Assembly: GCA_029210695.1 (NCBI GenBank)
Contig: JARGFH010000018.1
Span: 1 to 62,820 of the forward strand
Source of the DNA: Acidimicrobiia bacterium
Lineage (GTDB): Bacteria > Actinomycetota > Acidimicrobiia > Spongiisociales > JAHEDJ01
DNA: 62,820 nucleotides
Direction: 5' to 3'
In this document: positions 27,702 through 35,878 of the stretch, piece by piece
How the letters are laid out: each line of letters begins with the position of its first letter
How positions within the stretch are numbered: position 1 is the first letter of the stretch
Notes under the pieces: model-generated
What the model was told of the DNA's origin: nothing
What the model saw: the letters and a program-made list of their open reading frames with translations, nothing else
Database searches by the model: none
Made by a program: the position numbers and the translations under genes

Positions 27702-28286
27702 ATGGCCGACGCTGAGAACGGTGTTCAACTGGACGCAATCGCTGATGCCGTGCGAGTGATACTCGAGAGTATCGGGGAAGACGTCGAGCGGGAGGGCCTG
27801 CGCGACACTCCCCGGCGGGTTGCACGTATGTATGCAGAGGTGTTCGGTGGATTGAGCATCGATCCGGAGAGCATCGTCAGCACTGTATTCGATGACGAGA
27901 ACCACGAAGAGATGGTGATGGTCAAAGACATTCCGTTCTATTCGATGTGCGAGCACCACCTGATTCCATTCCACGGCAAGGCCCACGTGGCCTACCTGCC
28001 CAAGGGGCGCCTCACCGGCCTCTCCAAGCTCGCCCGCCTGGTCGAAGCGTTCGCGCGCCGGCCGCAGCTCCAGGAACGGTTGACGACCCAGATCGCAGAC
28101 ACCCTGATGGATGGGCTGGACCCACACGGCGTCCTCGTGGTGGTGGAGGCCGAGCACCTGTGCATGAGCATGCGCGGCGTGAGGAAACCGGGTTCGATCA
28201 CCGTCACCTCTGCGGTGAGGGGCAGTTTCTGTGATCGTGACGCAACGAGGGCAGAGGCCTTTGCGCTGATCTACGGCGGCCGTTGA
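27702..28286 (+). CDS. folE: GTP cyclohydrolase I
   Basis: 194 aa, first enzyme of folate synthesis (GTP to dihydroneopterin triphosphate). Motifs: [15 protein letters not shown], zinc and active-site [20 protein letters not shown], second zinc Cys in [15 protein letters not shown] lies 7 nt before ATG 27702. It is first of a tight folE-folP-(phosphatase-like)-folB-folK cluster, with a TTGA overlap to folP. Confidence 0.97.
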   Translation: MADAENGVQLDAIADAVRVILESIGEDVEREGLRDTPRRVARMYAEVFGGLSIDPESIVSTVFDDENHEEMVMVKDIPFYSMCEHHLIPFHGKAHVAYLPKGRLTGLSKLARLVEAFARRPQLQERLTTQIADTLMDGLDPHGVLVVVEAEHLCMSMRGVRKPGSITVTSAVRGSFCDRDATRAEAFALIYGGR

Positions 28287-29146
28287 CGTTCGTGGACTGG
28301 CACCTGCGGACGAGAATTCTCAGCAACCGCCCGCACACACTCGTCATGGGCGTTGTCAACGTCACTCCCGACTCTTTTTCCGATGGCGGTGACTTCTACG
28401 AGACAGCCGGGGCCATTGCACGCGGACGGGAGATCTCCCGTCAAGGGGCAGACATCGTGGATGTTGGAGGTGAGTCGACCCGTCCCGGCGCCGCGCTCGT
28501 ATCAGAGGAAGAGGAATCGGCCCGCGTGATTCCCGTGGTTCGGGCGCTTGCAGAGGAGGGCATCGTCGTGTCGGTTGACACGGCCAAAGCGTCCGTTGCG
28601 GCGGGTGCCCTGGCCGCCGGTGCTGAGATCGTCAACGATGTTTCGGCGCTGGGGGATCCGGCGATGGCGGCGGTAGTGGCCGACTACGGAGCCGGAATCA
28701 TCCTCATGCACATGCAAGGCACGCCCTCGACAATGCAAGACGCTCCTCGCTACGACGACGTATCAATGGAGGTCCGACGATCGCTTTTGGCGAGTGCCGC
28801 CCTTGCCGAGTCGGAGGGGATCGATCGCAATCGCATCTGCCTCGACCCCGGTATCGGTTTCGGGAAGACCATCGACCATAACTTGACCCTGCTGCATGAT
28901 CTAGGTGAGTTTGTGTCGATCGGCTATCCGATCGTGGTAGGGATCTCGCGCAAATCCTTCATCGGGGCGATCGCAGGGCTGCCCGACGCTCGTGACCGAG
29001 ATGCCGCCACCGCCGGAACCACCGCGCTGGCGGTGGCAGCCGGAGTGTTGGCGGTTCGCGTCCATGATGTACCCGGGAACCTCCAATCTGCTCGCGTTGC
29101 CGACGCTATTGTGCGGCTGAAGGTCTTCGACGAGGTAGGGGGATGA
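28283..29146 (+). CDS. folP: Dihydropteroate synthase
   Basis: 287 aa TIM-barrel enzyme joining pABA and dihydropterin diphosphate. [41 protein letters not shown] and SRKSFIG are all present. The TTG 28283 start overlaps the folE stop; GTG 28292 is possible. It ends with an ATGA overlap to the next gene. Confidence 0.96.
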   Translation: MTFVDWHLRTRILSNRPHTLVMGVVNVTPDSFSDGGDFYETAGAIARGREISRQGADIVDVGGESTRPGAALVSEEEESARVIPVVRALAEEGIVVSVDTAKASVAAGALAAGAEIVNDVSALGDPAMAAVVADYGAGIILMHMQGTPSTMQDAPRYDDVSMEVRRSLLASAALAESEGIDRNRICLDPGIGFGKTIDHNLTLLHDLGEFVSIGYPIVVGISRKSFIGAIAGLPDARDRDAATAGTTALAVAAGVLAVRVHDVPGNLQSARVADAIVRLKVFDEVGG

Positions 29147-29622
29147 CCGGTCTCAAGCCAAGAGAATTCGTGTGGGTGATCGCCGGTCGACTCGCCGTGT
29201 GTGAGCGCATCGGCGGCTACGGCTTTCAGCACCGCCGGGTGCGCCGCGAAGAAGAGATCAACTGGCTGCGCAATGAGGCCAAGATCACCACCGTCCTATC
29301 GCTTCTCCCGGGCAACCAGAATCTGAACTCTTACGCGGATGCCGGTTTCAAGGTTCTGCATCGTCCGTTTCTCCCCGAGAACGAAGACGGTGACCTCCTC
29401 CCATTCTTTGGACTGCTCGACGAGGCACTGGCCGACAGGAACTCGGTGGTGCTCGTGCATCGGGACTTCATAGACGAGGGGATGGGCGGTCTCCTCGCCG
29501 GATATCTGGTTTACGCTGCCTACGTCGACGGCCCCATCATGGCTTCGGCAATCATTCAGGAGATCCTCGGCCGGCCGCTTGGTCCGAGAGCACGGGCGAT
29601 GATCCGGGTGGCGGAGCGCTAG
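29143..29622 (+). CDS. Catalytically degenerate tyrosine/dual-specificity-phosphatase-like protein in folate operon
   Basis: 159 aa. The layout resembles a dual-specificity phosphatase: an acid-loop-like HRPFLPENEDGD, then VVLVHRDFIDEGMGG followed by a long helix (LLAGYLVYAAYV). In active enzymes the P-loop is HC(X)5R; here Cys is Arg107 and the closing Arg is Gly113, so Cys-based chemistry is impossible. It is coupled to folP by ATGA and lies 18 nt before folB. It may be a binding or regulatory pseudophosphatase; the function is unknown. The fold assignment is my reading of motif spacing. Confidence 0.55.
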   Translation: MTGLKPREFVWVIAGRLAVCERIGGYGFQHRRVRREEEINWLRNEAKITTVLSLLPGNQNLNSYADAGFKVLHRPFLPENEDGDLLPFFGLLDEALADRNSVVLVHRDFIDEGMGGLLAGYLVYAAYVDGPIMASAIIQEILGRPLGPRARAMIRVAER

Positions 29623-29640
29623 GCGCGCTCGGAGAGCTGG

Positions 29641-30000
29641 ATGACCGACTGCATTCGCCTGCGGGGTATCGAGGTCTTCGCCTACCACGGGGTTCTGGCG
29701 GATGAGCAAGAACACGGCCAGATCTTTGTCGTTGATGTCGATGTGTTCTTGGACCTTTCGAAGGCCGCGGCCTCTGATGACCTCGCCGCCACCGTTCACT
29801 ACGGGGAACTTGCGCAGGCAATCCATGACCGGGTGGCAGAAGAGCGGTGGGACCTGATCGAGCGGGTTGCCGGCAGGGTTGCCGACCTGGTGTTGGAGGA
29901 TGAGCGAGTGCACCGCGTCACCGTCACGGTTCATAAGCCGTCGGCTCCTATCAGCGTGCCGTTTTCGGATGTTGCAGTAACCGTCAAGAGGCCACGGTGA
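29641..30000 (+). CDS. folB: Dihydroneopterin aldolase
   Basis: 119 aa. CIRLRGIEVFAYHGVLADEQ with the catalytic-region Glu/Tyr and HGVL, VHYGELAQAI, and VTVTVHKPSAPI are FolB signatures. It splits dihydroneopterin to hydroxymethyldihydropterin. It overlaps folK by GTGA. Confidence 0.95.
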   Translation: MTDCIRLRGIEVFAYHGVLADEQEHGQIFVVDVDVFLDLSKAAASDDLAATVHYGELAQAIHDRVAEERWDLIERVAGRVADLVLEDERVHRVTVTVHKPSAPISVPFSDVAVTVKRPR

Positions 30001-30959
30001 CCAGGGCGGCGATTGCGCTCGGCTCCAATCTGGGCGATCGACTCGAGAACCTCGAGTTTGCCGTTGAAGCCCTGGGCTCGCTCGGAGAACTCGTCGGCGT
30101 CTCCGACCTGTATGAGACGGCTCCCGTTGGAGGTCCGGAGCAGGGCGCCTACCTGAACGCAGTCGCGATTCTGGAGACCGGGATGGCGGCTCGGAACCTC
30201 CTCGCCGCATTGCACGACGTCGAACACCTGCGTGGGCGCACGCGGAGTTTCCGGTGGGAGGCCAGGACACTCGACCTCGATCTGCTTCTCTACGGAATGG
30301 AAACCCATTCCGACGAGGCCTGCACCATCCCGCACCCGCGCCTGCTCGAACGCCGATTCGTCATCGAGCCGCTCCTCAACGTATGGCCGGATGCCGTCCT
30401 TCCCGACGGAACCGGGGTTGCGACCTACGCGGCGGCCGTTGAGGATCAGGAGGTGACCGGTCTGGGAGCCTGGTGGTCGCTCGTCCCACCGTCGAAAGGC
30501 TTCCACGGTCGCGGTGGCTGGTGGGTCGTTGCCCAGGTTGTGATGATTCTGGCGGTGGTCCTGGCGCTCGGCGCGGGTGGGCCGTCGCTTCCGGGCGGAG
30601 ACGCACTCAGCCTGGCAGGCATCGCCGTCATTGCCGCAGGGGTGATCGAGTCTGCGCTCGGCTTGTTCCAACTCGGCGAGCGCCTGACGCCCTTTCCGGA
30701 ACCGCTTGATGGAGGCGGGATGGTGCACGGTGGTGTCTACGCAGCCGTCCGGCACCCGATTTACGGTGGAATCGTGGTCGCCTTGGTCGGCGCCGCCTTG
30801 TTCAAGTTGTCGGTTGTCGGCCTCGGGGCGGGAGTGATGGCAGGCGTGTTCTTCTGGTGGAAGGCGAGCAAGGAAGAGGCGCGTCTGCTCAGGCGGTTCC
30901 CGCAGTATGCCGACTATCGGGCCAGGACCAAGGCGCGCTTGATTCCCTGGGTCATCTAG
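29997..30959 (+). CDS. folK: FolK (HPPK) fused to a C-terminal ICMT/PEMT-like membrane domain
   Basis: 320 aa, twice the usual FolK length. Residues 1-150 are a normal pyrophosphokinase: ALGSNLGDR, YETAPVGGPEQGAYLN, RTLDLDLLLYG, IPHPRLLERRFV. Residues about 170-320 hold three or four membrane helices and the end GGVYAAVRHPIYGG...KEEARLLRRFPQYADYRAR, the SAM-binding core of isoprenylcysteine-carboxyl/phospholipid methyltransferases (RHP, then EE). The frame is open throughout with no internal start needed. The fused activity is unknown. The stop TAG shares the palindrome CTAG with the stop of the convergent MFS gene. Confidence 0.88.
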   Translation: MTRAAIALGSNLGDRLENLEFAVEALGSLGELVGVSDLYETAPVGGPEQGAYLNAVAILETGMAARNLLAALHDVEHLRGRTRSFRWEARTLDLDLLLYGMETHSDEACTIPHPRLLERRFVIEPLLNVWPDAVLPDGTGVATYAAAVEDQEVTGLGAWWSLVPPSKGFHGRGGWWVVAQVVMILAVVLALGAGGPSLPGGDALSLAGIAVIAAGVIESALGLFQLGERLTPFPEPLDGGGMVHGGVYAAVRHPIYGGIVVALVGAALFKLSVVGLGAGVMAGVFFWWKASKEEARLLRRFPQYADYRARTKARLIPWVI

Positions 30960-32218
30960 CTGGCAGCCGGGTCGTCGTTGGGGCGGGGTTCGGCCAGGCG
31001 GGCGGCCACCAGCGATGTTCTCGGCGGAAGGCTGACGAACTGTTTCTGTCCGGGTCTGGCCTTCGTCATCAGACGGTAGAGCGAGTATGCGGCAACGGGC
31101 GCAAAGAACCCCGAGAGGCTCCACAGGTACCCGACCGGTCCGAGGAGCGTCATCATCAGCGAGGCGGCGATCGGCCCGGCAATCGAACCCACCCCGTATA
31201 CGAATAACACGCCGCCGGCAGTTGCCACCAGTTGATCGTCCGAGACGAGGTCGTTGATATGGCTGACGGCGAGTGAGTACATCGGGAAGGCAAGGCTGCC
31301 GTACAGCAGCGCCACGGCAAAGAGAAGGAGGCTGTCCGGATCGACCGCGGTTCCGGCCCCCGCAACACCGGCGGCGGCCATTGCCACGGCGAAGATCACC
31401 CGTCGGCGTGGGAATCGATCCGATAGGTGGCCGATCGGGTACTGCGTGAGGGTTGCGCCGACGATGGACGCTCCTACGAAGAGCCCTGCCCGACCCGGGT
31501 CCATGCCGATCCGGGTGGCGAAGACCGCTCCCAGCCCGAAGATCGCGCCGTTCGAGGCGCCGACCAGGGCCCCGGCAACGACGCCCAGCGGGGCCGCACG
31601 GAAGAGCGCTCGAATCGAGACCTTGGCGGGCGCTTCGAGCGCGGGTGCCGGCACCTGTGAAAGAGCCAGAGGCACGATGGCCAGCGAGATCAGGATCGAA
31701 GCGGTGATGAAGAGCCCGGGGCCGGATGGATCGGCGACTCCCAGGAGAAGCTGCCCGGACCCGACGGAGGTTGTCACGACCACCATGTACACGGCCAGCA
31801 GGCGGCCGCGAGTTGCGTTGGTGGCTCGTTCGTTGAGCCAGCTCTCGATCGTCACATACAGGCCCGACAGACACACCCCGGTGATGAAGCGCAGCAACGA
31901 CCAGGTGAAAACGCCGACGACCAGGTAGTGGATGAGAGCAACAGACGACGTGAGCGAAGCCAGCCCGGCAAACACCCGGATGTGTCCGACGCTGGCCAGT
32001 CTGGCCGGAATAGTGAGCGAGCCGACGAGAAACCCGGCATAGTAGGACGCCATGACGATGCCGATGGCAGGGGTGGCGAAACCTTCGATATCCGATCGAA
32101 TGCCCAGGAGCGAACCCTGAAGTCCGTTGCCTGCCATCACGAGGGCGGTGCCGAGGAATAGAACCCAGACCGACGCGACAACGGCGCCGGCCCCCTGGTT
32201 CTTAGCTCTTGATGACAC
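30956..32218 (-). CDS. MFS transporter, YcaD-like
   Basis: 420 aa, 12 hydrophobic segments. Motifs IVMASYYAGFLVGS, VTIESWLNERATNATRGRLL and GHLSDRFPRRRV (loop 8-9 MFS motif) fit the YcaD/MFS_1 branch. GTG 32218 is chosen because GGAGG lies 7 nt upstream; the longer frame has no membrane character. The substrate is unknown. It is divergent from the DUF2520 gene and convergent with folK, overlapping at the stops. Confidence 0.85.
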   Translation of the reverse strand: MSSRAKNQGAGAVVASVWVLFLGTALVMAGNGLQGSLLGIRSDIEGFATPAIGIVMASYYAGFLVGSLTIPARLASVGHIRVFAGLASLTSSVALIHYLVVGVFTWSLLRFITGVCLSGLYVTIESWLNERATNATRGRLLAVYMVVVTTSVGSGQLLLGVADPSGPGLFITASILISLAIVPLALSQVPAPALEAPAKVSIRALFRAAPLGVVAGALVGASNGAIFGLGAVFATRIGMDPGRAGLFVGASIVGATLTQYPIGHLSDRFPRRRVIFAVAMAAAGVAGAGTAVDPDSLLLFAVALLYGSLAFPMYSLAVSHINDLVSDDQLVATAGGVLFVYGVGSIAGPIAASLMMTLLGPVGYLWSLSGFFAPVAAYSLYRLMTKARPGQKQFVSLPPRTSLVAARLAEPRPNDDPAAS

Positions 32219-32338
32219 CGCTTGGCCTCCACTCCATGGTCCGCAGATGCTACCGGTGGAGCAACCACGCCGACCGCCCGCTTTCGACAATTGGCCCACC
32301 TCCAATGGCCGACCGCCACCCGACCAGAAAACCTCCAC

Positions 32339-32344
32339 TACCGT
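32339..32344 (+). promoter_or_regulatory. Candidate -10 box for leaderless DUF2520 gene
   Basis: TACCGT 7 nt before ATG 32352 with no Shine-Dalgarno, matching TANNNT at leaderless actinobacterial starts. Confidence 0.4.
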
Positions 32345-32351
32345 TCCGGGC

Positions 32352-33173
32352 ATGGACAATCCACTGCGCATCGTGATCGTCGGGCTGGGGCGCGCCGGGA
32401 CGTCGGTCGGGCTCGCCGCCCACCGGGCCGGCCACGACATCGTGGGCGTGCTCGGCCGGTCGAACGTCATTCCCGGGGCGGCAACGCTCGAGGCTCCGGT
32501 CCTCGAATGGGGCATCTCGCTGCCTTCGTGTGACCTGATCATCGTGGCAGTTCGCGACGACGCGATCACCGAGGTGGCTACGTTGCTGGTGCCGATAGCC
32601 TCAACCGCGGCCGCATCAGTTCATCTTTCCGGTCTCACCTCCGTTGATGCTCTCGATCCACTCCGGCAGGCCGGGTTGGAGATCGGTGGATTCCATCCGC
32701 TGCAATCGATGCCGAACCCACGTGATGGAGCGGCAGCCCTGGATGGAGCATCAGTTGGGATCACTGCCGACCCGCCCCTTCAGGGTGTGCTCGAGGGTCT
32801 GGCCATCAGCATCGGCGCTCACCCGTTCGAACTCCTGGACGCGCAGCGACCCCTCTATCACGCCGCGGCAGCCGCCGCCGCCAACTACGTGCTCACCGCG
32901 CTCGGGATGGCCGAGCGCTTGTTCGCAGCTGCCGGAGTTCCCTTTGCAGCATGCCGGCCGTTGGTCATCCAGATCGTCAACAATGCCTTCGACCTGGGCC
33001 CCCTCGTCTCGCTGACCGGGCCGATCGCCCGCGGCGATGTCGGCACCGTCGCCTCTCAACTGGCCGCAGTCGAAGCTTTCGATCCGGATCTAGCATCCGA
33101 CTTCAGGGCGCTCGGGCGGGCTACCGCTCGATGGGCCGGCTCAGGCGAAGCAATGCGCGAGGCACTCGGATGA
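32352..33173 (+). CDS. Rossmann-like/DUF2520 protein (NADP-dependent oxidoreductase-like)
   Basis: 273 aa. An N-terminal nucleotide-binding fold IVIVGLGRAGTSVGLA, then DLIIVAVRDDAI, and a helical DUF2520 C-terminal domain (FHPLQSMPN..., YHAAAAAAANYVLTAL) resemble pyrroline-carboxylate and 6-phosphogluconate-type dehydrogenases. In actinobacteria it stands directly before panC (Rv3603c-Rv3602c), as here with ATGA overlap. Ketopantoate reduction has been suggested for such neighbours, but I cannot confirm the substrate. Confidence 0.85.
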   Translation: MDNPLRIVIVGLGRAGTSVGLAAHRAGHDIVGVLGRSNVIPGAATLEAPVLEWGISLPSCDLIIVAVRDDAITEVATLLVPIASTAAASVHLSGLTSVDALDPLRQAGLEIGGFHPLQSMPNPRDGAAALDGASVGITADPPLQGVLEGLAISIGAHPFELLDAQRPLYHAAAAAAANYVLTALGMAERLFAAAGVPFAACRPLVIQIVNNAFDLGPLVSLTGPIARGDVGTVASQLAAVEAFDPDLASDFRALGRATARWAGSGEAMREALG

Positions 33174-34057
33174 AGGTCGTAGGTACGTTTGCCGCCGTGC
33201 GTGACCTGGCGGCCGGCGTTATCGGTCTGGTGCCGACCATGGGCTTCTTACATGAAGGTCACCTGGCGCTCGTCGACACGGCGCGCCGGGAATGTGACAC
33301 GGTGGTGATGAGCCTGTTCGTGAACCCACTCCAATTCGACGAAACGCGCGACCTATCTCGCTATCCACGGGACTCCGGCCGCGATGCCCACCTGGCCGCA
33401 GAGCAAGGCGTCGACGTGTTGTTCGCTCCCGAACTCGAGGAGATGTACCCCCGTCCACAGCTCACCCGCGTCAGAGTGTCCGACGTGACGGAGGGTCTGG
33501 AGGGCCCTTTGCGACCGGGACATTTCGAGGGCGTTGCCACCGTTGTCGCCAAGCTCTTTATCGGCACGGGCGCCGATCGGGCCTACTTCGGAAGGAAGGA
33601 CGCACAGCAGTTGGTCACCGTGACGAGGATGGCGTTCGACCTTTCGATGCCGGTTGAAGTGGTGCCGGTGCCAATCGTCCGTGAGCCGGATGGCCTGGCA
33701 CTCTCCAGTCGCAACGTATTCCTGTCGCCGGAGGAGCGGGATCGGGCATCGGGCATATCCGCCGGACTCATGGCGGCAGCCGGAGCGGCCGAAGACGGAG
33801 AGCGATCTGCGGAAGAACTCGAAACGATGGTTGCCGGCCACCTCGGCGATCTCGAGGTCGACTATGTGACGCTGGCGGATGCCGATTCTGCGCAACCGGT
33901 CCGTCGCCTCGAGCAGGACAGCTTCCTGGCGGTGGCAGCCCGCGTAGGGAACACCCGGTTGATAGACAACGTGTTCTTCCGCGTGACCTCCGCCGGCATC
34001 GAGGCGGATCGAGGGCATCGATTGGAAGGTCCAAGCATTCTGTACGAGGGGAGATAG
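33170..34057 (+). CDS. panC: Pantothenate synthetase
   Basis: 295 aa. Class I nucleotidyl-transfer motif PTMGFLHEGHLAL (HxGH), FVNPLQF, GRKDAQQL and the ALSSRN segment. It joins pantoate and beta-alanine with ATP. It is coupled to DUF2520. The panD and coaX genes that commonly follow are not in this window. Confidence 0.96.
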   Translation: MKVVGTFAAVRDLAAGVIGLVPTMGFLHEGHLALVDTARRECDTVVMSLFVNPLQFDETRDLSRYPRDSGRDAHLAAEQGVDVLFAPELEEMYPRPQLTRVRVSDVTEGLEGPLRPGHFEGVATVVAKLFIGTGADRAYFGRKDAQQLVTVTRMAFDLSMPVEVVPVPIVREPDGLALSSRNVFLSPEERDRASGISAGLMAAAGAAEDGERSAEELETMVAGHLGDLEVDYVTLADADSAQPVRRLEQDSFLAVAARVGNTRLIDNVFFRVTSAGIEADRGHRLEGPSILYEGR

Positions 34058-34113
34058 CGGCCGGCATTTGGCCACGGGCAGACGGTCGTTCACCGGCGGA
34101 TTCTCCCACTACT

Positions 34114-34155
34114 GGTACCAGCTGCCGGGTACCGGCTACTCGGTTCCGGGTACCA
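34114..34155. repeat. Heptad array immediately upstream of lysS
   Basis: Six units in exact 7-nt phase: GGTACCA, GCTGCCG, GGTACCG, GCTACTC, GGTTCCG, GGTACCA. It ends 9 nt before the lysS ATG and occupies the place of a ribosome binding site. Confidence 0.85.
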
Positions 34156-34156
34156 T
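34151..34156 (+). promoter_or_regulatory. Candidate -10 box for leaderless lysS
   Basis: TACCAT 8 nt before the ATG, formed by the last heptad unit. No Shine-Dalgarno sequence is present. Confidence 0.35.
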
Positions 34157-34164
34157 CCCTTCCC

Positions 34165-35694
34165 ATGACTGACGACCCCACCCACCTCGGAAGTGCCGAA
34201 GTCCCGGACGAGGCCGGCCTCGCTGCGCATCCGATCACGGCGCGCCGTCTCGAGAAGCTCGGCGAGATCCGGGCTGCTGGCGGGGAGCCGTATGCCTACC
34301 GGTTCGAACGCACGGCGCTGGCCGCGGACCTCCATGCTGAATATGGAGAACTGGAACCGGGAGTCGAGACGGGTAAGACCGTGGCGGTGGCGGGTCGCGT
34401 TCTCAATGTCCGCAGCTTCGGCAAGCTCATGTTCCCGGTCGTTCTCGATCGGACCGGTCGAATCCAGCTGTTCGTTGCCAGAGACACGCTCGGGCAAGAG
34501 GAGTTCGATCGGTTCGCCGAGGTCGACGGAGGGGATTGGATCGGAGTCGAGGGCGAGATAATCACGACCAAGAAGGGTGAGCTGAGCATCCGCGTTCGGT
34601 CGTGGACCATGCTCTCGAAGTCGCTTCGCCCGTTGCCTGAGAAGTGGCACGGACTCAAAGACGTGGAGCGCCGCTACCGGCAGCGCTACCTCGATCTCAT
34701 CACCAGTGAGCAGGCCCGTGCTGTCGCACTCACGCGGGTCCAGATCATTGCCGAACTTCGCAAGCAGTTCACCGACCGAGGCTACGTCGAGGTCGAGACC
34801 CCGGTTCTGCAGGCGCAGGCAGGCGGAGCGCTGGCGCGGCCCTTCGCAACTCATCACAACGCCCTCGATGTGGACATGTACCTCCGCATTGCCACCGAGT
34901 TGCATCTCAAACGACTGGTAGTCGGCGGCATCGAACGGGTCTTCGAACTCGGCCGCATCTTTCGCAATGAAGGCGTCGACACCACGCACAACCCGGAGTT
35001 CACGACTTTGGAGGCCTACGAAGCCTTCGCAGACTACGGCGACATCATGGAGCTGATGGAACAAGTGATCGGTGCCGTTGCCGAAGCAGCGACGGGCTCG
35101 AGTCTGATCGAGTACGACGGAAAGCCGATTGACCTCACCCCACCGTACCGGCGCGCAACGCTGCTCGATCTTCTTGCAGAAGCGATCGGGCAACCGGTCG
35201 GGTTCGATTGGTCGTTGGAGCAACTGCGGGAACTGGCTGCCGGTAGGGGAATCACGCCGGAGGGAGGCTGGGGGAAGGGCAAGATCATCGCTGAGCTCTA
35301 TGAACACCTCGTTGAACCGGGTCTCTGGGATCCGGTTTTTGTGATCGACCACCCGAAGGAGACTTCGCCACTGGCCAGGATCCATCGCAACGATCCGAAT
35401 CTCACCGAGCGGTTTGAGCTGTTCGCGGGCGGGATGGAACTCTGCAATGCCTTCTCGGAGCTGATCGATCCCATCGATCAGCGGGACCGATTCGAGCAGC
35501 AGGCCCTGGCCAAAGCAGCCGGTGACGACGAGGCGCATCCGATCGACGAGGACTTTGTTCGTGCCCTGGAATATGGGATGCCTCCCACCGGCGGCCTCGG
35601 TATCGGCGTCGACCGCCTGGTCATGTTGCTCACCGACCAGACGACCATCCGCGAGGTCCTGTTGTTCCCGCACTTGAGGCCGGAGCAGCCCTAG
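34165..35694 (+). CDS. lysS: Lysyl-tRNA synthetase, class II
   Basis: 509 aa. An N-terminal OB fold (VAVAGRVLNVRSFGKLMFPV) is followed by a class II core with motif 1 FTDRGYVEVETPVL, motif 2 FELGRIFRNEGVDTTHNPEFT and motif 3 GGLGIGVDRLVMLL. Heptad arrays with different units flank the gene. Standard length; a LysRS without extra membrane domain. Confidence 0.97.
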   Translation: MTDDPTHLGSAEVPDEAGLAAHPITARRLEKLGEIRAAGGEPYAYRFERTALAADLHAEYGELEPGVETGKTVAVAGRVLNVRSFGKLMFPVVLDRTGRIQLFVARDTLGQEEFDRFAEVDGGDWIGVEGEIITTKKGELSIRVRSWTMLSKSLRPLPEKWHGLKDVERRYRQRYLDLITSEQARAVALTRVQIIAELRKQFTDRGYVEVETPVLQAQAGGALARPFATHHNALDVDMYLRIATELHLKRLVVGGIERVFELGRIFRNEGVDTTHNPEFTTLEAYEAFADYGDIMELMEQVIGAVAEAATGSSLIEYDGKPIDLTPPYRRATLLDLLAEAIGQPVGFDWSLEQLRELAAGRGITPEGGWGKGKIIAELYEHLVEPGLWDPVFVIDHPKETSPLARIHRNDPNLTERFELFAGGMELCNAFSELIDPIDQRDRFEQQALAKAAGDDEAHPIDEDFVRALEYGMPPTGGLGIGVDRLVMLLTDQTTIREVLLFPHLRPEQP

Positions 35695-35696
35695 CA

Positions 35697-35731
35697 GGCC
35701 TATGGCCTATGGCCCATGGCCTATGACCCAC
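35697..35731. repeat. Heptad array downstream of lysS
   Basis: GGCCTAT, GGCCTAT, GGCCCAT, GGCCTAT, GACCCAC in strict 7-nt phase, starting 2 nt after the lysS stop. Read on the other strand the units are GGCCATA/GGTCATA types, i.e. opposite to the array before lysS. Confidence 0.85.
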
Positions 35732-35735
35732 AGAC

Positions 35736-35788
35736 GGCAACACCCACTCACGTGACTAGATATGTCGTGCAGCGTGTTGCCTAGTCAC
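35736..35788 (+). ncRNA. Candidate pseudoknot-forming leader RNA or operator
   Basis: Two perfect 8-bp inverted repeats interleave: GGCAACAC (35736) with GTGTTGCC (35774), and GTGACTAG (35752) with CTAGTCAC (35781). The A-B-A'-B' order is that of an H-type pseudoknot; A' and B' share one base. It lies about 90 nt upstream of a secreted-protein gene. As DNA, the GTGACTAG pair could instead be an operator. No known riboswitch consensus was recognised. Confidence 0.4.
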
Positions 35789-35878
35789 TTAAATGGTTAC
35801 CTCGTGAACTATCTTTCGCGTTAAGTCCCGTCTCCGGCCTCCGACTGGCGCTATATGAGCCCAGGGAGGTACTTCGAG

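Noticed and set aside
29931-31874. 647-codon minus-strand frame across folK and MFS
   Set aside because: Arg/Pro/Gly-rich shadow frame opposite two well-supported genes.
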